In this document: positions 35,155 to 45,220 of the stretch, one piece after another
How positions within the stretch are numbered: the stretch's first letter is position 1
Layout of the letters: each line of letters opens with the position of its first letter
Assembly: GCA_024742475.1 (NCBI GenBank)
Contig: JANSYI010000016.1
Coordinates: 62,001-126,000, forward strand
DNA length: 64,000 nt
Direction of reading: 5' to 3'
From: a bacterium
GTDB lineage: Bacteria > Myxococcota_A > Polyangia > Nannocystales > Nannocystaceae
Made by a program: the position numbers and the translations under genes
Notes under the pieces: generated by a model
Told to the model about the DNA's origin: nothing
Databases searched by the model: none
The model's input: only the letters and a program-made list of their open reading frames with translations

Positions 35155-37239
35155 CTATTCGGCTTCACCGCGACGCATGCGGAAGTTGTCGCTCGTTGCG
35201 AGCTGTGTGATGAGCGTTTGCAGCTGGTAGCCCGAGGCCGAGAACGCGTCGGCGGCCTCACCGATGATGTCTTCGTCGTACTTCTCGATGCCGCGCCCGA
35301 GGCCGTACAGCAGCACCTTCTCCGCAACGCAGTGCGAGAACTCTTCACTCGAGGCGATGAGGTCGACCATTTCGAGCGCGTCGGCAAAGTCGCCCCCGAT
35401 CGGCAGCGTGCCACTGGGGTCGATCTCGTAGGGCCCCTCCATGTCGCGCCACGCTCCGATGCCATCGTAGTGCTCGAAGGCGAGGCCGGGTGGGTCCATC
35501 AGCTCGTGGCACGCCGCGCAGCTGGGATCCTCGCGGTGCTTGGCGAGCCGGTCGCGCATGGGGCCTTCGTCGAACGAAGGATCGACGGTGGTCTCTGCGT
35601 CCGGCGGTGGAGGCGGAGGTTCGATGCACAGCAGCTGCTCGACCACCCACTTGCCGCGCTTGATCGGCGAGGTGACGTTGGGGTGCGCCAGCACGGACAT
35701 CAGTCCGCCGGTGGTCAGCAGGCCCTTGCGATTCGTGCCCTCGAGGCTGACCCGCACGAAGTCGTCGGTGCCGACCGGCGGCAGCCCGTAGAACGCGGCC
35801 AAGCGGTCGTTGACGAAGGTCTCACGACCGTTGAACAGCTCGTCGAGCCCGCGCCCCTCCTCGATGACGGCCGCGATGAGCAGCTCCATCTCGGTGCGCA
35901 TGTCCTCGCGAAGCGCGGTGTCGAAGTCGGGGTAGGTCTGCGAGTCCTTGACCAGCTCCTCGTTGAGGGCCCGGGTGTAGAGCCACTGCCCCGCAAAGTT
36001 CTCCGCCAGCGCGGAAGCCTTGGGGTCGGCGAGCATGCGCTCGACCTGCTGCGCGATGGCGTCGGGATCGTTGAGTTCGCCCGCCCGCGCAAGCTCGAAC
36101 AGCGCGTCGTCGGGCATCGAGCTCCACAGGAAGTAGCTCAGCCGCGAGGCGAGCTCGAAGTCCGAGACCAGGTGTGGCTCGAGCGACTGCGGCTCGGGAT
36201 CGATCTCCACCCGAAAGATGAAGTGCGGCGAGAGCAGCGCGGCCTTCATCGCGAGCTTCAGACCCTCGTCCCACGTCTCCCCGTCGTCCTGCGCGAACTC
36301 GACGAAGGCGACCAGCTCGGCCAGCTCCTCGTCGGTCAGCGGCCTCCGCCACGCACGCTCGGCAAAGGTCCGCACCGTCTCGTCGGTGCAGCCGGGCTCG
36401 CCCTGTGCACACGCGACGAGCTGATCCCGCACGCCGCCCTCGCCCGCGGGCGGGATCAGGTCGACGTAGTCGACGAGCAGGTTGGTGTCGATGCCCGCGT
36501 CGGGGTCGTAGGTGTCGTTGGTGAACTCGACGGTGACCACGTGCGCGCCCGCGGTGAGGCTCACGTCGAGCTCGACGTCCTCGGGCGCGTCGACCGTCCC
36601 GATCACGTCGACGGCGAGCTGCTCGGCGCCGTCGAGCGTCACGACCATGTTGGGGGCCGGCCCCGGTCCATCCTGGCCGGCCGCGCGAACGATGAGCGCG
36701 TAGTCACCGTCGACCTCCGCGTCGACGGCAAAGTCGATCGTGCCGTTGGTGGTGAGGTTCCAAAAGCCGCCACAGCACTCGGCGCCCGCCGAGCCGCCCG
36801 CGGTCTCGGCCTCGACGCGCATCGGCTCCCCTGCGGGGGCGGCAAACGCCTCGTCGAGCACCTGCTCGGCCGCCCGCTCGTACAGCTCGACGAGCAACGG
36901 CGTGGTGTTGAGCGCGTCGGCGATGTTGTCGAAGCCGAACGAGTGATCGTCGGCGGGAAACACGTCGGCCGGCGAGACGTCGAGTCCGTAGAACAGGTCG
37001 CGGATCGTGTTGTTGTACTCGGCCCGGTTGAGCCGGTGCAGCGTCACCCGCCCGACGTCGACCTCGGCGTCTTCTCCCCCGGAGTCCTCCGAGTCGCCAC
37101 CGCCGTCGGTGTCGCCCCCTTCGCCCTCGCCCTCCGCGCCCGGCGTGGTGTCGGTGTCCGAGTCCGATGCCTGGCTGGTCGAGACGCCCGAGTAGCAACC
37201 GCCCACGAGCAAACAGCATGCAGCAATGATCCCGCGCAT
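35155..37239 (-). CDS. DUF1592-family lipoprotein with heme-c motif and carbohydrate-binding insert, copy 2
   Basis: About 694 aa from the ATG at 37239 (an ATG two codons upstream, 37245, is the alternative). Lipobox LVGGC, then an acidic Asp/Gly linker, DUF1587 (LHRLNRAEYNNTIRDLF), a beta-sandwich insert of about 130 residues resembling a Ca-dependent carbohydrate-binding module (EAETAGGSAGAECCGG ... LLVDYVDLIPP), then DUF1595, DUF1592, DUF1588 and DUF1585. The heme site is CAACHELMDPPGLAFEHYD. The insert is missing from copy 1 at 15250-16938. The insert suggests contact with a polysaccharide. Confidence 0.85.
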   Translation of the reverse strand: MRGIIAACCLLVGGCYSGVSTSQASDSDTDTTPGAEGEGEGGDTDGGGDSEDSGGEDAEVDVGRVTLHRLNRAEYNNTIRDLFYGLDVSPADVFPADDHSFGFDNIADALNTTPLLVELYERAAEQVLDEAFAAPAGEPMRVEAETAGGSAGAECCGGFWNLTTNGTIDFAVDAEVDGDYALIVRAAGQDGPGPAPNMVVTLDGAEQLAVDVIGTVDAPEDVELDVSLTAGAHVVTVEFTNDTYDPDAGIDTNLLVDYVDLIPPAGEGGVRDQLVACAQGEPGCTDETVRTFAERAWRRPLTDEELAELVAFVEFAQDDGETWDEGLKLAMKAALLSPHFIFRVEIDPEPQSLEPHLVSDFELASRLSYFLWSSMPDDALFELARAGELNDPDAIAQQVERMLADPKASALAENFAGQWLYTRALNEELVKDSQTYPDFDTALREDMRTEMELLIAAVIEEGRGLDELFNGRETFVNDRLAAFYGLPPVGTDDFVRVSLEGTNRKGLLTTGGLMSVLAHPNVTSPIKRGKWVVEQLLCIEPPPPPPDAETTVDPSFDEGPMRDRLAKHREDPSCAACHELMDPPGLAFEHYDGIGAWRDMEGPYEIDPSGTLPIGGDFADALEMVDLIASSEEFSHCVAEKVLLYGLGRGIEKYDEDIIGEAADAFSASGYQLQTLITQLATSDNFRMRRGEAE

Positions 37240-37356
37240 TCTCATCCCCACCACCAGCGTCCCAGATGTGGCATCCGAGGACAAATGGTGAGTTGGTGGC
37301 GCACACCACCGGACAGGCACTCTGCAGCGTCGCGAACGCCGGATCTGGGTTCAGCC

Positions 37357-37548
37357 TCACGAAGATTGCGAAGCCGAGCGCGATCCCAGTGGGCGCAGGG
37401 GCGCGTTGCCGCGCATGACGAGGATGGCGAGCTTCCCTGCGTAATCGTCCGGCCACGTGTATCGCCGCTCCTTGCCCTGCCATTCGAGCTCGATGTCCGT
37501 CGGCGGGTCGGCGGTCAGCCGTGCGCTGCCCTCACCGGAGATGATCAC
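37357..37548 (-). CDS. Doubtful small ORF
   Basis: A 63-aa frame from a GTG at 37548, or slightly longer if an upstream rare start is used. Composition (e.g. RRYTWPDDYAGKLAILVMRG) is protein-like and its third codon positions are GC-rich, but there is no ribosome site, no -10-like hexamer and no recognised motif. It could be a remnant. The rest of the stretch 37240-37836 shows no gene that can be supported. Confidence 0.25.
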   Translation of the reverse strand: MIISGEGSARLTADPPTDIELEWQGKERRYTWPDDYAGKLAILVMRGNAPLRPLGSRSASQSS

Positions 37549-37836
37549 CGACTTCGGAGACAGCCAGGGAACGCGCGCTCACCCCGAACCTCTCGAGGGT
37601 TTTGCTGCGGATGGCACCGCGCCGAGGTGGGGGCGCGAGCGGAACCGTCGTCCGCGCGACCCACATGGATGGCGAGGCCCACGACGAGGAGGTGGTGGCA
37701 GGGTTTCGATGCACCGTATCGAGTCACAATGGGGTGGTAAGGCCCGTCGGCGAATCGATTGCCCGTGCCCACGCATTTTCTCGCGGCCGCGGCCGAGGCG
37801 TGCGCGGCCGCACCGCCCTTTCGCACCACGCACGAA
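37549..37836. other. Intergenic stretch, nothing recognised
   Basis: About 290 bases between the doubtful ORF and the groEL terminator. Short open frames on both strands exist, but none has a start signal or motif. It could hold a small RNA, but no promoter-terminator pair is visible. Confidence 0.4.
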
Positions 37837-37864
37837 GCCCTCCCCCGCCGAAGCGAAGGAGGGC
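37837..37864 (-). terminator. Hairpin terminator after groEL
   Basis: On the minus strand GCCCTCC pairs with GGAGGGC across a 14-base loop, about 30 bases after the groEL stop, followed by only a short T-run (TT). The stem is strong; a weak or factor-assisted terminator is likely. Confidence 0.55.
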
Positions 37865-37892
37865 TCGTCTTGGGTCGTGATGACCGGCGGGC

Positions 37893-39536
<1,644 letters not shown>

Positions 39537-39590
39537 TGTCTTGTCTCTTTGTTGAGTTGGCTCTTGAGTGGGGAGGCTTGGTGGTGCGGA

Positions 39591-39878
39591 CTAGTCGAGG
39601 ACTGCCAGCACTTCTTCTTCGCGCAGGACGATGCACTCTTCGCCCTCGAGCTTGAGCTCGGTGCCTGCGTACTTGCCGAACAGGATCTCGTCGCCCTTCT
39701 TCACGTCGGGGGCGATGCGGTTGCCGTCCTTGTCACGCTTGCCTTCGCCGACGGCGATGACCTTGCCGCGGGCGGGCTTCTCTTTGGCGGAGTCGGGGAT
39801 GAACAGGCCGCCGGCGGTCTGGGTTTCTTCGGCGACGCGCTTGATGACGAGACGATCGTGGAGGGGACGGATTTTCAT
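39591..39878 (-). CDS. groES: Co-chaperonin GroES
   Basis: A 95-aa cap of the GroEL chamber. MKIRPLHDRLVIKRV starts the family, followed by the mobile loop (EETQTAGGLFIPDS) and GKVIAVGEGKR and KYAGTELKLEGEECIVLREEEVLAVL. The frame extends to 40247, but only the ATG at 39878 gives the family start. First gene of the groESL operon; 5' leader of about 150 bases, with a CIRCE site near the transcription start. Confidence 0.98.
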   Translation of the reverse strand: MKIRPLHDRLVIKRVAEETQTAGGLFIPDSAKEKPARGKVIAVGEGKRDKDGNRIAPDVKKGDEILFGKYAGTELKLEGEECIVLREEEVLAVLD

Positions 39879-39997
39879 CGGGTTTTTCGCTCCAAAAAAT
39901 GGGTGTTGCGTTGAGATGGATTTCGGCCGGTTTTGCATGCGGGGACGCACGAATGCGGGCGCACGCATCGCCGAAATGACTCTGGAATCTCGGGCGA

Positions 39998-40024
39998 GTA
40001 GCAGTCGGGACACCCGAGTGCTAG
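39998..40024. promoter_or_regulatory. CIRCE element upstream of groES
   Basis: GTAGCAGTC-N9-GAGTGCTAG: the right half is eight of nine to GAGTGCTAA; the left half is seven of nine to TTAGCACTC, spaced by the exact nine bases of the HrcA-bound CIRCE element. HrcA binding should repress groESL until heat shock. It sits next to the -10 element at 40033, at the predicted transcription start. The hrcA gene is not in this window. Confidence 0.85.
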
Positions 40025-40032
40025 CGAGCGCG

Positions 40033-40060
40033 AGCATAAGGCGCGACCTAGTGCGGTCAA
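40033..40060 (-). promoter_or_regulatory. Sigma-70-like promoter of groES-groEL
   Basis: On the minus strand TTGACC (5 of 6 to TTGACA) and TATGCT (4 of 6) are separated by 16 bases. The start would fall within the CIRCE element (39998-40024), as is usual for CIRCE-controlled operons. This is the clearest -35/-10 pair in the window. Confidence 0.7.
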
Positions 40061-40104
40061 CCGCCCGAATCGAAAAAAATCGCATGTAGGACTGGTCGAG
40101 ACTC

Positions 40105-40728
40105 GTGAGCACTCCCACAGTTAAGGAGCAACCCTTCCGAAAGGCCGGTTTCATGAACCAAGACGTCGCCATCGAGCCATCGCTGGAGTCCTTCTTCTTC
40201 GAGGAGATCGAGCGGGTGCAGTCCGAGCGGGACCGCCCTCTACCCACGGATGTGGAGGCCTACGTCGTCGGGCTGCTTGCCCGATACGCCAAGCGCACCC
40301 ACGTCGCCGGCCGCACGACCCGACCGCTGGCCATCGACTACCTCGAGGCGCGAGGACAGAGCGGCTCGCGCCGGGCCAAGGCGCTGCGCCGCGTGGGGGA
40401 TCGGGCGCTGTACATCTCGGGGGTGGTGCCGCGCAGCTTGAGCCGGAGCCCCGTCGGGGTCCGCTACGTCAAGGGCATCGGCACCGCCGCGTACCGATCC
40501 GTCACCGATGGGCCGAGCCGGGGCCATCTGGACGTGCTGCGCCGCATCGCGGCGATGTTCGACGACGTCGCCACCGTGATCGGTGACGTGGCGCGGCCGG
40601 CCGCCAACGACGGCGGCCTGCTCGAGCTGTACGACCGCTGGCGCCGCGAAGGGTCCGACCAAGACCTCCGACGCCTCGTCGCCGCCGGGGTGCTCATCGA
40701 CCCGGATCGTTCGGACGTCGTGCAGTGA
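40105..40728 (+). CDS. Unknown soluble protein, first of a coupled pair
   Basis: Not recognised. A 207-aa protein starting at a GTG; the ATG at 40153 (residue 17) is an equally possible start, since neither has a good ribosome site. Contains DVEAYVVGLLARYAKRT and RRVGDRALYISGVVP, with no signal peptide or membrane segment and a helical look. The next gene starts within its stop codon, so they are translated together. The pair is divergent from groESL. Confidence 0.65.
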   Translation: MSTPTVKEQPFRKAGFMNQDVAIEPSLESFFFEEIERVQSERDRPLPTDVEAYVVGLLARYAKRTHVAGRTTRPLAIDYLEARGQSGSRRAKALRRVGDRALYISGVVPRSLSRSPVGVRYVKGIGTAAYRSVTDGPSRGHLDVLRRIAAMFDDVATVIGDVARPAANDGGLLELYDRWRREGSDQDLRRLVAAGVLIDPDRSDVVQ

Positions 40729-41339
40729 GGTGCGCCGAGGGCAAGCTGCGCGCGCTCTTTGGGGGCATCGAAGCCCTCTACCAGACCCGCTCGGGGCTCG
40801 ACCCCGCCGCGCTCGTTCAGCCGGTCGCCAACGGCCCGCGCGAGACCGTGCTCGTCCGCGAGTCCGACGACGCGCTCGAGGTCAGCCTGTTGCTGGGCGA
40901 GCAGACCCTCGCCCAGCTCTCACACCGCTCACTCGACGAGTCCCTCAGCGACGCCGGCCTCGGTGAAGCGCTGCCCGTGCTCGAGGGCCTCAGCCACCTC
41001 GCCTATCTCGCCGAGGTCGCCCGAGTCGAGCGCCCGATCAGCGGCCTCGAGCTCGAGACCCAAGCCGAGGTCGACAAGCTCGCCCTGGTCGTCCTGCATC
41101 GCTGGCCCGTCGACATGGCCACGTTCGAACGCCTCGTCGAGCGCCTCTACGTCCGCTTCGAGCTACTCCCCGGGTCGGCCGCGATGCACACCCGCTACCT
41201 GCACGCCAACCGCGTCGCGCTTCAGTTCACGCGAGCGCTCCGTGAGCCGGTGCGCAACCAGAGGATCAGCGACGTCCGCCACGCGCTCCGCCGCTTCTGG
41301 CACTGCACGATGGAAGGAAAGCGAGCGCTCGCCGCGTAG
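40725..41339 (+). CDS. Unknown soluble protein, second of a coupled pair
   Basis: Not recognised. 204 aa, GTG start overlapping the preceding stop (GTGA). Sequence stretches such as VLEGLSHLAYLAEVARVERPISGLELETQ (helical) and VVLHRWPVDMATFERLVERLYVRFELLPG suggest an all-helical fold; Cys and His are few and no known motif is seen. The tight coupling to the upstream gene suggests that the two products act together or form a complex in fixed ratio. Confidence 0.65.
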   Translation: MRCAEGKLRALFGGIEALYQTRSGLDPAALVQPVANGPRETVLVRESDDALEVSLLLGEQTLAQLSHRSLDESLSDAGLGEALPVLEGLSHLAYLAEVARVERPISGLELETQAEVDKLALVVLHRWPVDMATFERLVERLYVRFELLPGSAAMHTRYLHANRVALQFTRALREPVRNQRISDVRHALRRFWHCTMEGKRALAA

Positions 41340-41343
41340 CCGG

Positions 41344-41817
41344 TCACGCCCGCCGCACGTCGTCGATGAAGGCGTCGAGTGCTTCGGGCGAAGTTGACCG
41401 CCCCGAGTTGCTCTCGGCGATCCAGCGCGCAGCGTCCGAGGCATCGCTGAACACCTTGCTGTTGCCGTTGGACCGGGAGAGCAGGAAGATCGTGCTGCAG
41501 ATCGCCCGAAACGCGGCGCCCTTGAGCCCCTCGGAGACGATGACCTGGGCGTACGCCCCGATCTCTGCGCGGAACTCGGAGAGCGCATTGGAGTAGCTTC
41601 GACGCGCCACAGCGTCGGGCGACTCGGCGCAGTCCTCGATGAGGATGACGAGCGAGAGCTCCGGCCCCGTGACGACCTCGAGCGCGCGTTCGAACCACAG
41701 CGTGGCCTCTGCCGGGTACTGGTCGCTGTGCGGGCCGCGAAAGACGATGCACAAGGTGCTGTCGTCGACGGCGACGGAGACGCCCCGGTCGCAGGCCAGC
41801 GAGGTCCACGCTCCCAC
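41344..41817 (-). CDS. Unknown small soluble protein
   Basis: Not recognised. 157 aa from a GTG at 41817; the open frame continues upstream into the DUF2723 gene, where the reading is a shadow. The motif DDSTLCIVFRGPHSDQYPAEATLWFERALEVV with a beta-strand/helix rhythm, and VIVSEGLKGAAFRAICSTIFLLSRS, hint at an alpha/beta fold like those of SpoIIAA-like (STAS) proteins; this is a guess. It converges with the coupled pair at 40105-41339. Confidence 0.55.
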   Translation of the reverse strand: MGAWTSLACDRGVSVAVDDSTLCIVFRGPHSDQYPAEATLWFERALEVVTGPELSLVILIEDCAESPDAVARRSYSNALSEFRAEIGAYAQVIVSEGLKGAAFRAICSTIFLLSRSNGNSKVFSDASDAARWIAESNSGRSTSPEALDAFIDDVRRA

Positions 41818-41882
41818 GATGGATCTATGGGCTCCCCCAGCTGCGCGTGGGCGTCCTTTGTCGGCACACCGCCGCAGACCCC

Positions 41883-43382
41883 CTACTGCGGAACGGGCGC
41901 GACGTGGTCCGCGCGAGAGTGCCGCCGCCTCGTCTTGGGCTCGATGCGCCACAGCGGGCCCGCTTCGGTGACCGTGTACCGAGCCTGCAGCCCTTTGACG
42001 GGCCGGAACGCGAAGATCGCCTCGCCGCTCTTCACTGCACGGTCGATCGGTCGTGCGCGCGGCTTCTTCCAGATCGTCGCCTCCGCGCACCGCGACTGCG
42101 TCGCCTGCATGTAGATGAAGACCGAGTAGTACCGCCACTCGACCGGCGAGCTGTAGTTGATGATGCGCGCCGGCCCCTGCACGGCGTCACAAGCCGCCTC
42201 ACCATATTCGGCCGCTTCGGTGGCCGCGCTGAGGTCGACGGTCCCGTAGTTTCGGCTGACGAGGAACAACGGGAGCGCCAGCAGCACCCACCCCGCATGT
42301 GCGAGCTGCGGACGGAGGCGACCCAGCCGCGAGGAGAGCTCTTCGACGGCCAGCCCGACGCCGACGCAACCCACGGCCAGCGAAGGCAGGTAGAACACGT
42401 CGAGGTCGGGGACCTCGTAGTTGAAGAACCACCACGCGTTGCCCGCTCCGGCGAGCACGACGCCGGCTCCGGTCTTGGGCTTGCGAACGACCAGCGCGAC
42501 CAAGCCGAGCACCGCGAGCGCGACACCGACGACGAGCAGGTTGTCGACGACCAAGTCCCACACCAGCTCGGAGCGCTTGCCCAGGTCGTACTCGCGCAAG
42601 AACTTGCGCTTGAACGCGCCGCCGGTGGAGTTCTTGCGGAAGATCGTCCACTCCCGCGCGTCCCACCGCTCGAACTTGCGCAGCGGCACGTACAGGAACA
42701 CGAGCAGCCCCCCGACCGCCGCGAGGGCGCTATACGTCGAGAGCGCCAGCCGGCTGCGGATCCGCTCGATGAGCATTGCCGGGCGGAGGCGCTCGGGCAG
42801 GTCGTAGGTCCACACGAGCCACGCGTACCCGAGGCCAAACGTCGTGATCGACATGTGCATGCCGACCCCGAGCCCGCCCACCAGACCCGCGAGCCAGACC
42901 CCGCGCCGCCACCGTCGTTCGTGCGCGACGACGAGCAACAAAAGCGCGCCGAGCGTCATCACGAGCCCGGGGGTGTAGACCTCGGCGACCACGGCGTTGG
43001 CCCAGAAGGTCCGCAGCGTCGCCAGCGTCGCCGCGCCGACGACCGCTGCCCGAACGCTGCCGCCGAGGCGACGGATGAGGTGATAGAGGACGACGACCGC
43101 ACCGACGCCGAACACCGCGCTCATGCGGTTGACGCCCAGCGCGGGCTCCCCCGGCAGCCACGTGAAGACGTGCGCCACCATCGTGTAGAGCGGATAGCCG
43201 GGTGGATGCGGCACGCCCAAGGTCACTGCGTGGGCCGAGAACTCGGCGCTGTCATACCAGTAGACCGTGGGGCAGAGCGTGAGGCCGTAGAGCACCGCGG
43301 TCGCCAACACGAGCGCGGCGAGGGCGATGCGGTCGGGCGTGAACCTGCCGCGCTGGGGCTCGGTTTCGGACTCCTCGCTCAT
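41883..43382 (-). CDS. DUF2723-family multi-span membrane protein
   Basis: A 499-aa protein with about 11-12 membrane segments. Marks: WYDSAEFSAHAVTLGVPHPPGYPLY in the first outer loop, typical of DUF2723, which is distantly related to protein O-mannosyltransferases of the GT-C group (the Asp-Ser-Ala-Glu is the likely catalytic acid). It probably moves a sugar from a lipid carrier to an extracytoplasmic acceptor; substrate unknown. The frame continues upstream to 44375, but that part is a shadow of the lipoprotein on the other strand; the ATG at 43382 begins the first helix. Confidence 0.8.
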   Translation of the reverse strand: MSEESETEPQRGRFTPDRIALAALVLATAVLYGLTLCPTVYWYDSAEFSAHAVTLGVPHPPGYPLYTMVAHVFTWLPGEPALGVNRMSAVFGVGAVVVLYHLIRRLGGSVRAAVVGAATLATLRTFWANAVVAEVYTPGLVMTLGALLLLVVAHERRWRRGVWLAGLVGGLGVGMHMSITTFGLGYAWLVWTYDLPERLRPAMLIERIRSRLALSTYSALAAVGGLLVFLYVPLRKFERWDAREWTIFRKNSTGGAFKRKFLREYDLGKRSELVWDLVVDNLLVVGVALAVLGLVALVVRKPKTGAGVVLAGAGNAWWFFNYEVPDLDVFYLPSLAVGCVGVGLAVEELSSRLGRLRPQLAHAGWVLLALPLFLVSRNYGTVDLSAATEAAEYGEAACDAVQGPARIINYSSPVEWRYYSVFIYMQATQSRCAEATIWKKPRARPIDRAVKSGEAIFAFRPVKGLQARYTVTEAGPLWRIEPKTRRRHSRADHVAPVPQ

Positions 43383-43439
43383 TTCGGCGCCCGGTTGTAC
43401 CAGGTCTGGGCCGTCGCGATAGCCTCGGAGGTGATGCGG

Positions 43440-44507
43440 ATGTCGGAGGCGTGCTTTGCGATGGTCCTGATCGCTGCCACGCCCGGCTGCGCCGACGGCC
43501 CCGGCGCAGCGACGTCGGGCGCAGGCCTGGGCGACTCGCTCGGGGACGGGTCGAGCGGATCCTCGACAACGACGGCCGCCGGCTCGAGCTCGGCTGGCCC
43601 GGCCACATCCGGGGCCGCGACGACCGAGGCCAGCGACAGTACCGGCGCGGAGGATGCGAGCAGCACCGGCGGAGCACAGCTGCGCGAGTGTGCTTACCCC
43701 GCGACGAACTTCGGCAGCCCACCGCTCGAGCTCGACGTCGAGCCGGGCTCGCGCGCTCGGCTCTCGTTCACCATCGAGGACGTCCCGCCCAACGTGCTGT
43801 CGGCCACCCTGCTCTTCGACAGCTACGACGCTGACCACCCCGGCGAGGAGGGGGTGGTCTTCGTCAACGGCAGCGCGCCCTACGACCTCCCGGCCAATGC
43901 GGGCTGGGACAACGCCGCCGGCACCGGTTCGCTCGAGGTGACCGCCGACGTGCTGCCCGGCACGAACACGATCGAGTTCGGCGCCGGCACCTTTGCGCAG
44001 GGATCGTTCTACCGGATCGGCAACGTGCAGCTCGTGGTGGAGGTCGAGATCGCCGCGTGCATGGAGGCACCGCCCAAGATGCCGGTCGTCCGCGAGATGC
44101 ACTACAGCGACGCGGTCTACACGGAACGCGACCACTGGGTGCACCGCTGCGAAGCGTTCGACTACGCCTACACCGCCCGCGGAGACGAGCACGTCCCCCT
44201 CGATTGCGGCGGCCTGTACGAAGCCGGAGGTCCGCGAAGCGGCACCGCGACGTTCGCCTTCGACGACGTCATCGCCGGCACCTACGAGATCAGCATTCGC
44301 AGCCGGCATACCGAGAACCGCAACCCGATGGGCGCGTTGTTCATCGTCGACGGCGAAGAGCTGCGCATCCCCCAAAACGACGACGCGGACTTCACGACCG
44401 ACATTTGGGGCGTGCGCGCGCTCGAAGGCGACGTCGAGGTCGTGCTCGACAGCACGCGGGAGGACGAGTCCGACAGCGTGATCTGGGTGCGACTTCAGCC
44501 TCAGTGA
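43440..44507 (+). CDS. Lipoprotein with two beta-sandwich-like parts
   Basis: A 355-aa lipoprotein. The start at 43440 follows a strong GGAGGTGA ribosome site by five bases. The signal ends in ATPGC and leads to a Gly/Ser/Thr linker to about residue 75. The rest has Cys pairs and beta-rich parts, for instance RARLSFTIEDVPPNVLSATLLFDSYDADHPGE and IAGTYEISIRSRHTENRNPMGALFIVDGEELR (residues about 290-320), similar to carbohydrate-binding beta-sandwiches. Its last seven bases overlap the modC gene running in the opposite direction. Function unknown. Confidence 0.7.
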   Translation: MSEACFAMVLIAATPGCADGPGAATSGAGLGDSLGDGSSGSSTTTAAGSSSAGPATSGAATTEASDSTGAEDASSTGGAQLRECAYPATNFGSPPLELDVEPGSRARLSFTIEDVPPNVLSATLLFDSYDADHPGEEGVVFVNGSAPYDLPANAGWDNAAGTGSLEVTADVLPGTNTIEFGAGTFAQGSFYRIGNVQLVVEVEIAACMEAPPKMPVVREMHYSDAVYTERDHWVHRCEAFDYAYTARGDEHVPLDCGGLYEAGGPRSGTATFAFDDVIAGTYEISIRSRHTENRNPMGALFIVDGEELRIPQNDDADFTTDIWGVRALEGDVEVVLDSTREDESDSVIWVRLQPQ

Positions 44508-45220
44508 ACACCCAGGAACTCGGCGACGAAGTCCGACGCCGGCGCGGCCCGAAGCTCGTCGAGCGACCCGCGCTGCACGACGCGTCCACGCTCGAGAACG
44601 ACCACCCCCTCGGCGATTGCCTCGACGTCACGAACGTCGTGGGTGACCAGCACGCACGGCCCACACAGCTGCGGCAGGTGCTCGGCCAGGTACCGCCGGA
44701 CGCTGCGCCGCGTGGTCGCGTCCAACGCCGCGAGCGGCTCGTCGAGCAGCAGCAGGTCGGGCTCGGTGATCAGCGCCCGGGCCAAGGCGACGCGCTGCTG
44801 CTCGCCGCCCGAGAGCCCCCTGGTCGGGCGTCGGGCGAGCTCGCCGCAGTGCAGCGCTTCGAGCATGCGCTGCGCGCGGGCGTGCCGTTCGGCCCGGGCG
44901 AGGCGATGCGGCCGCAGCGAAAGGCCAAACGCGACGTTGTCGAGCACCGAGAGGTGGCCAAACAGCCCATACCCCTGGGGGACATAGCCCACGCGGCGCC
45001 GCTCCATCGGCACCCGGTCCCCCGCGGCGCTGGCGAGCACGCGCGCGCCGACCTCGATCTGCGCGTGCTCGGCCTCGAGCGCACCGGCGAGCACCCGAAG
45101 CGCGGTCGTCTTGCCGCTGCCGTTGGGTCCGACCAGCGCGAGGACGCCCCCTTCTGCGCCGAGGGATACGTCGAGGACGAAGTCGCCCACAGACGCCCGC
45201 ATCGTGGCCGACCAGCTCAC
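44501..45220 (-). CDS. modC: Molybdate ABC transporter ATPase, without TOBE domain
   Basis: A 239-aa ABC ATPase. Walker A is GPNGSGKTT, the signature is LSGGEQQR and Walker B is LLLLDEP, followed by the switch His in VTHDVRD. The chain ends at about residue 239; E. coli ModC (352 aa) has a C-terminal TOBE oxyanion domain that is absent here. The GTG start overlaps the modB stop (GTGA). Its last bases overlap the converging lipoprotein gene. With modA and modB it forms an oxyanion importer; molybdate is the likely, but not proven, substrate. Confidence 0.88.
   Translation of the reverse strand: MSWSATMRASVGDFVLDVSLGAEGGVLALVGPNGSGKTTALRVLAGALEAEHAQIEVGARVLASAAGDRVPMERRRVGYVPQGYGLFGHLSVLDNVAFGLSLRPHRLARAERHARAQRMLEALHCGELARRPTRGLSGGEQQRVALARALITEPDLLLLDEPLAALDATTRRSVRRYLAEHLPQLCGPCVLVTHDVRDVEAIAEGVVVLERGRVVQRGSLDELRAAPASDFVAEFLGVH

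Noticed and set aside
35218..37740. 840-aa plus-strand frame over the second DUF1592 gene
   Set aside because: Mirror frame of a gene with clear domains; composition is not protein-like.
37357..37836. Small RNA gene between the DUF1592 gene and groEL
   Set aside because: No promoter-terminator pair is visible; only the groEL terminator is supported.
41847..43439. Long N-terminal extension of the lipoprotein at 43440
   Set aside because: It is opposite the DUF2723 gene; the real start has a strong GGAGGTGA site at 43427-43434.
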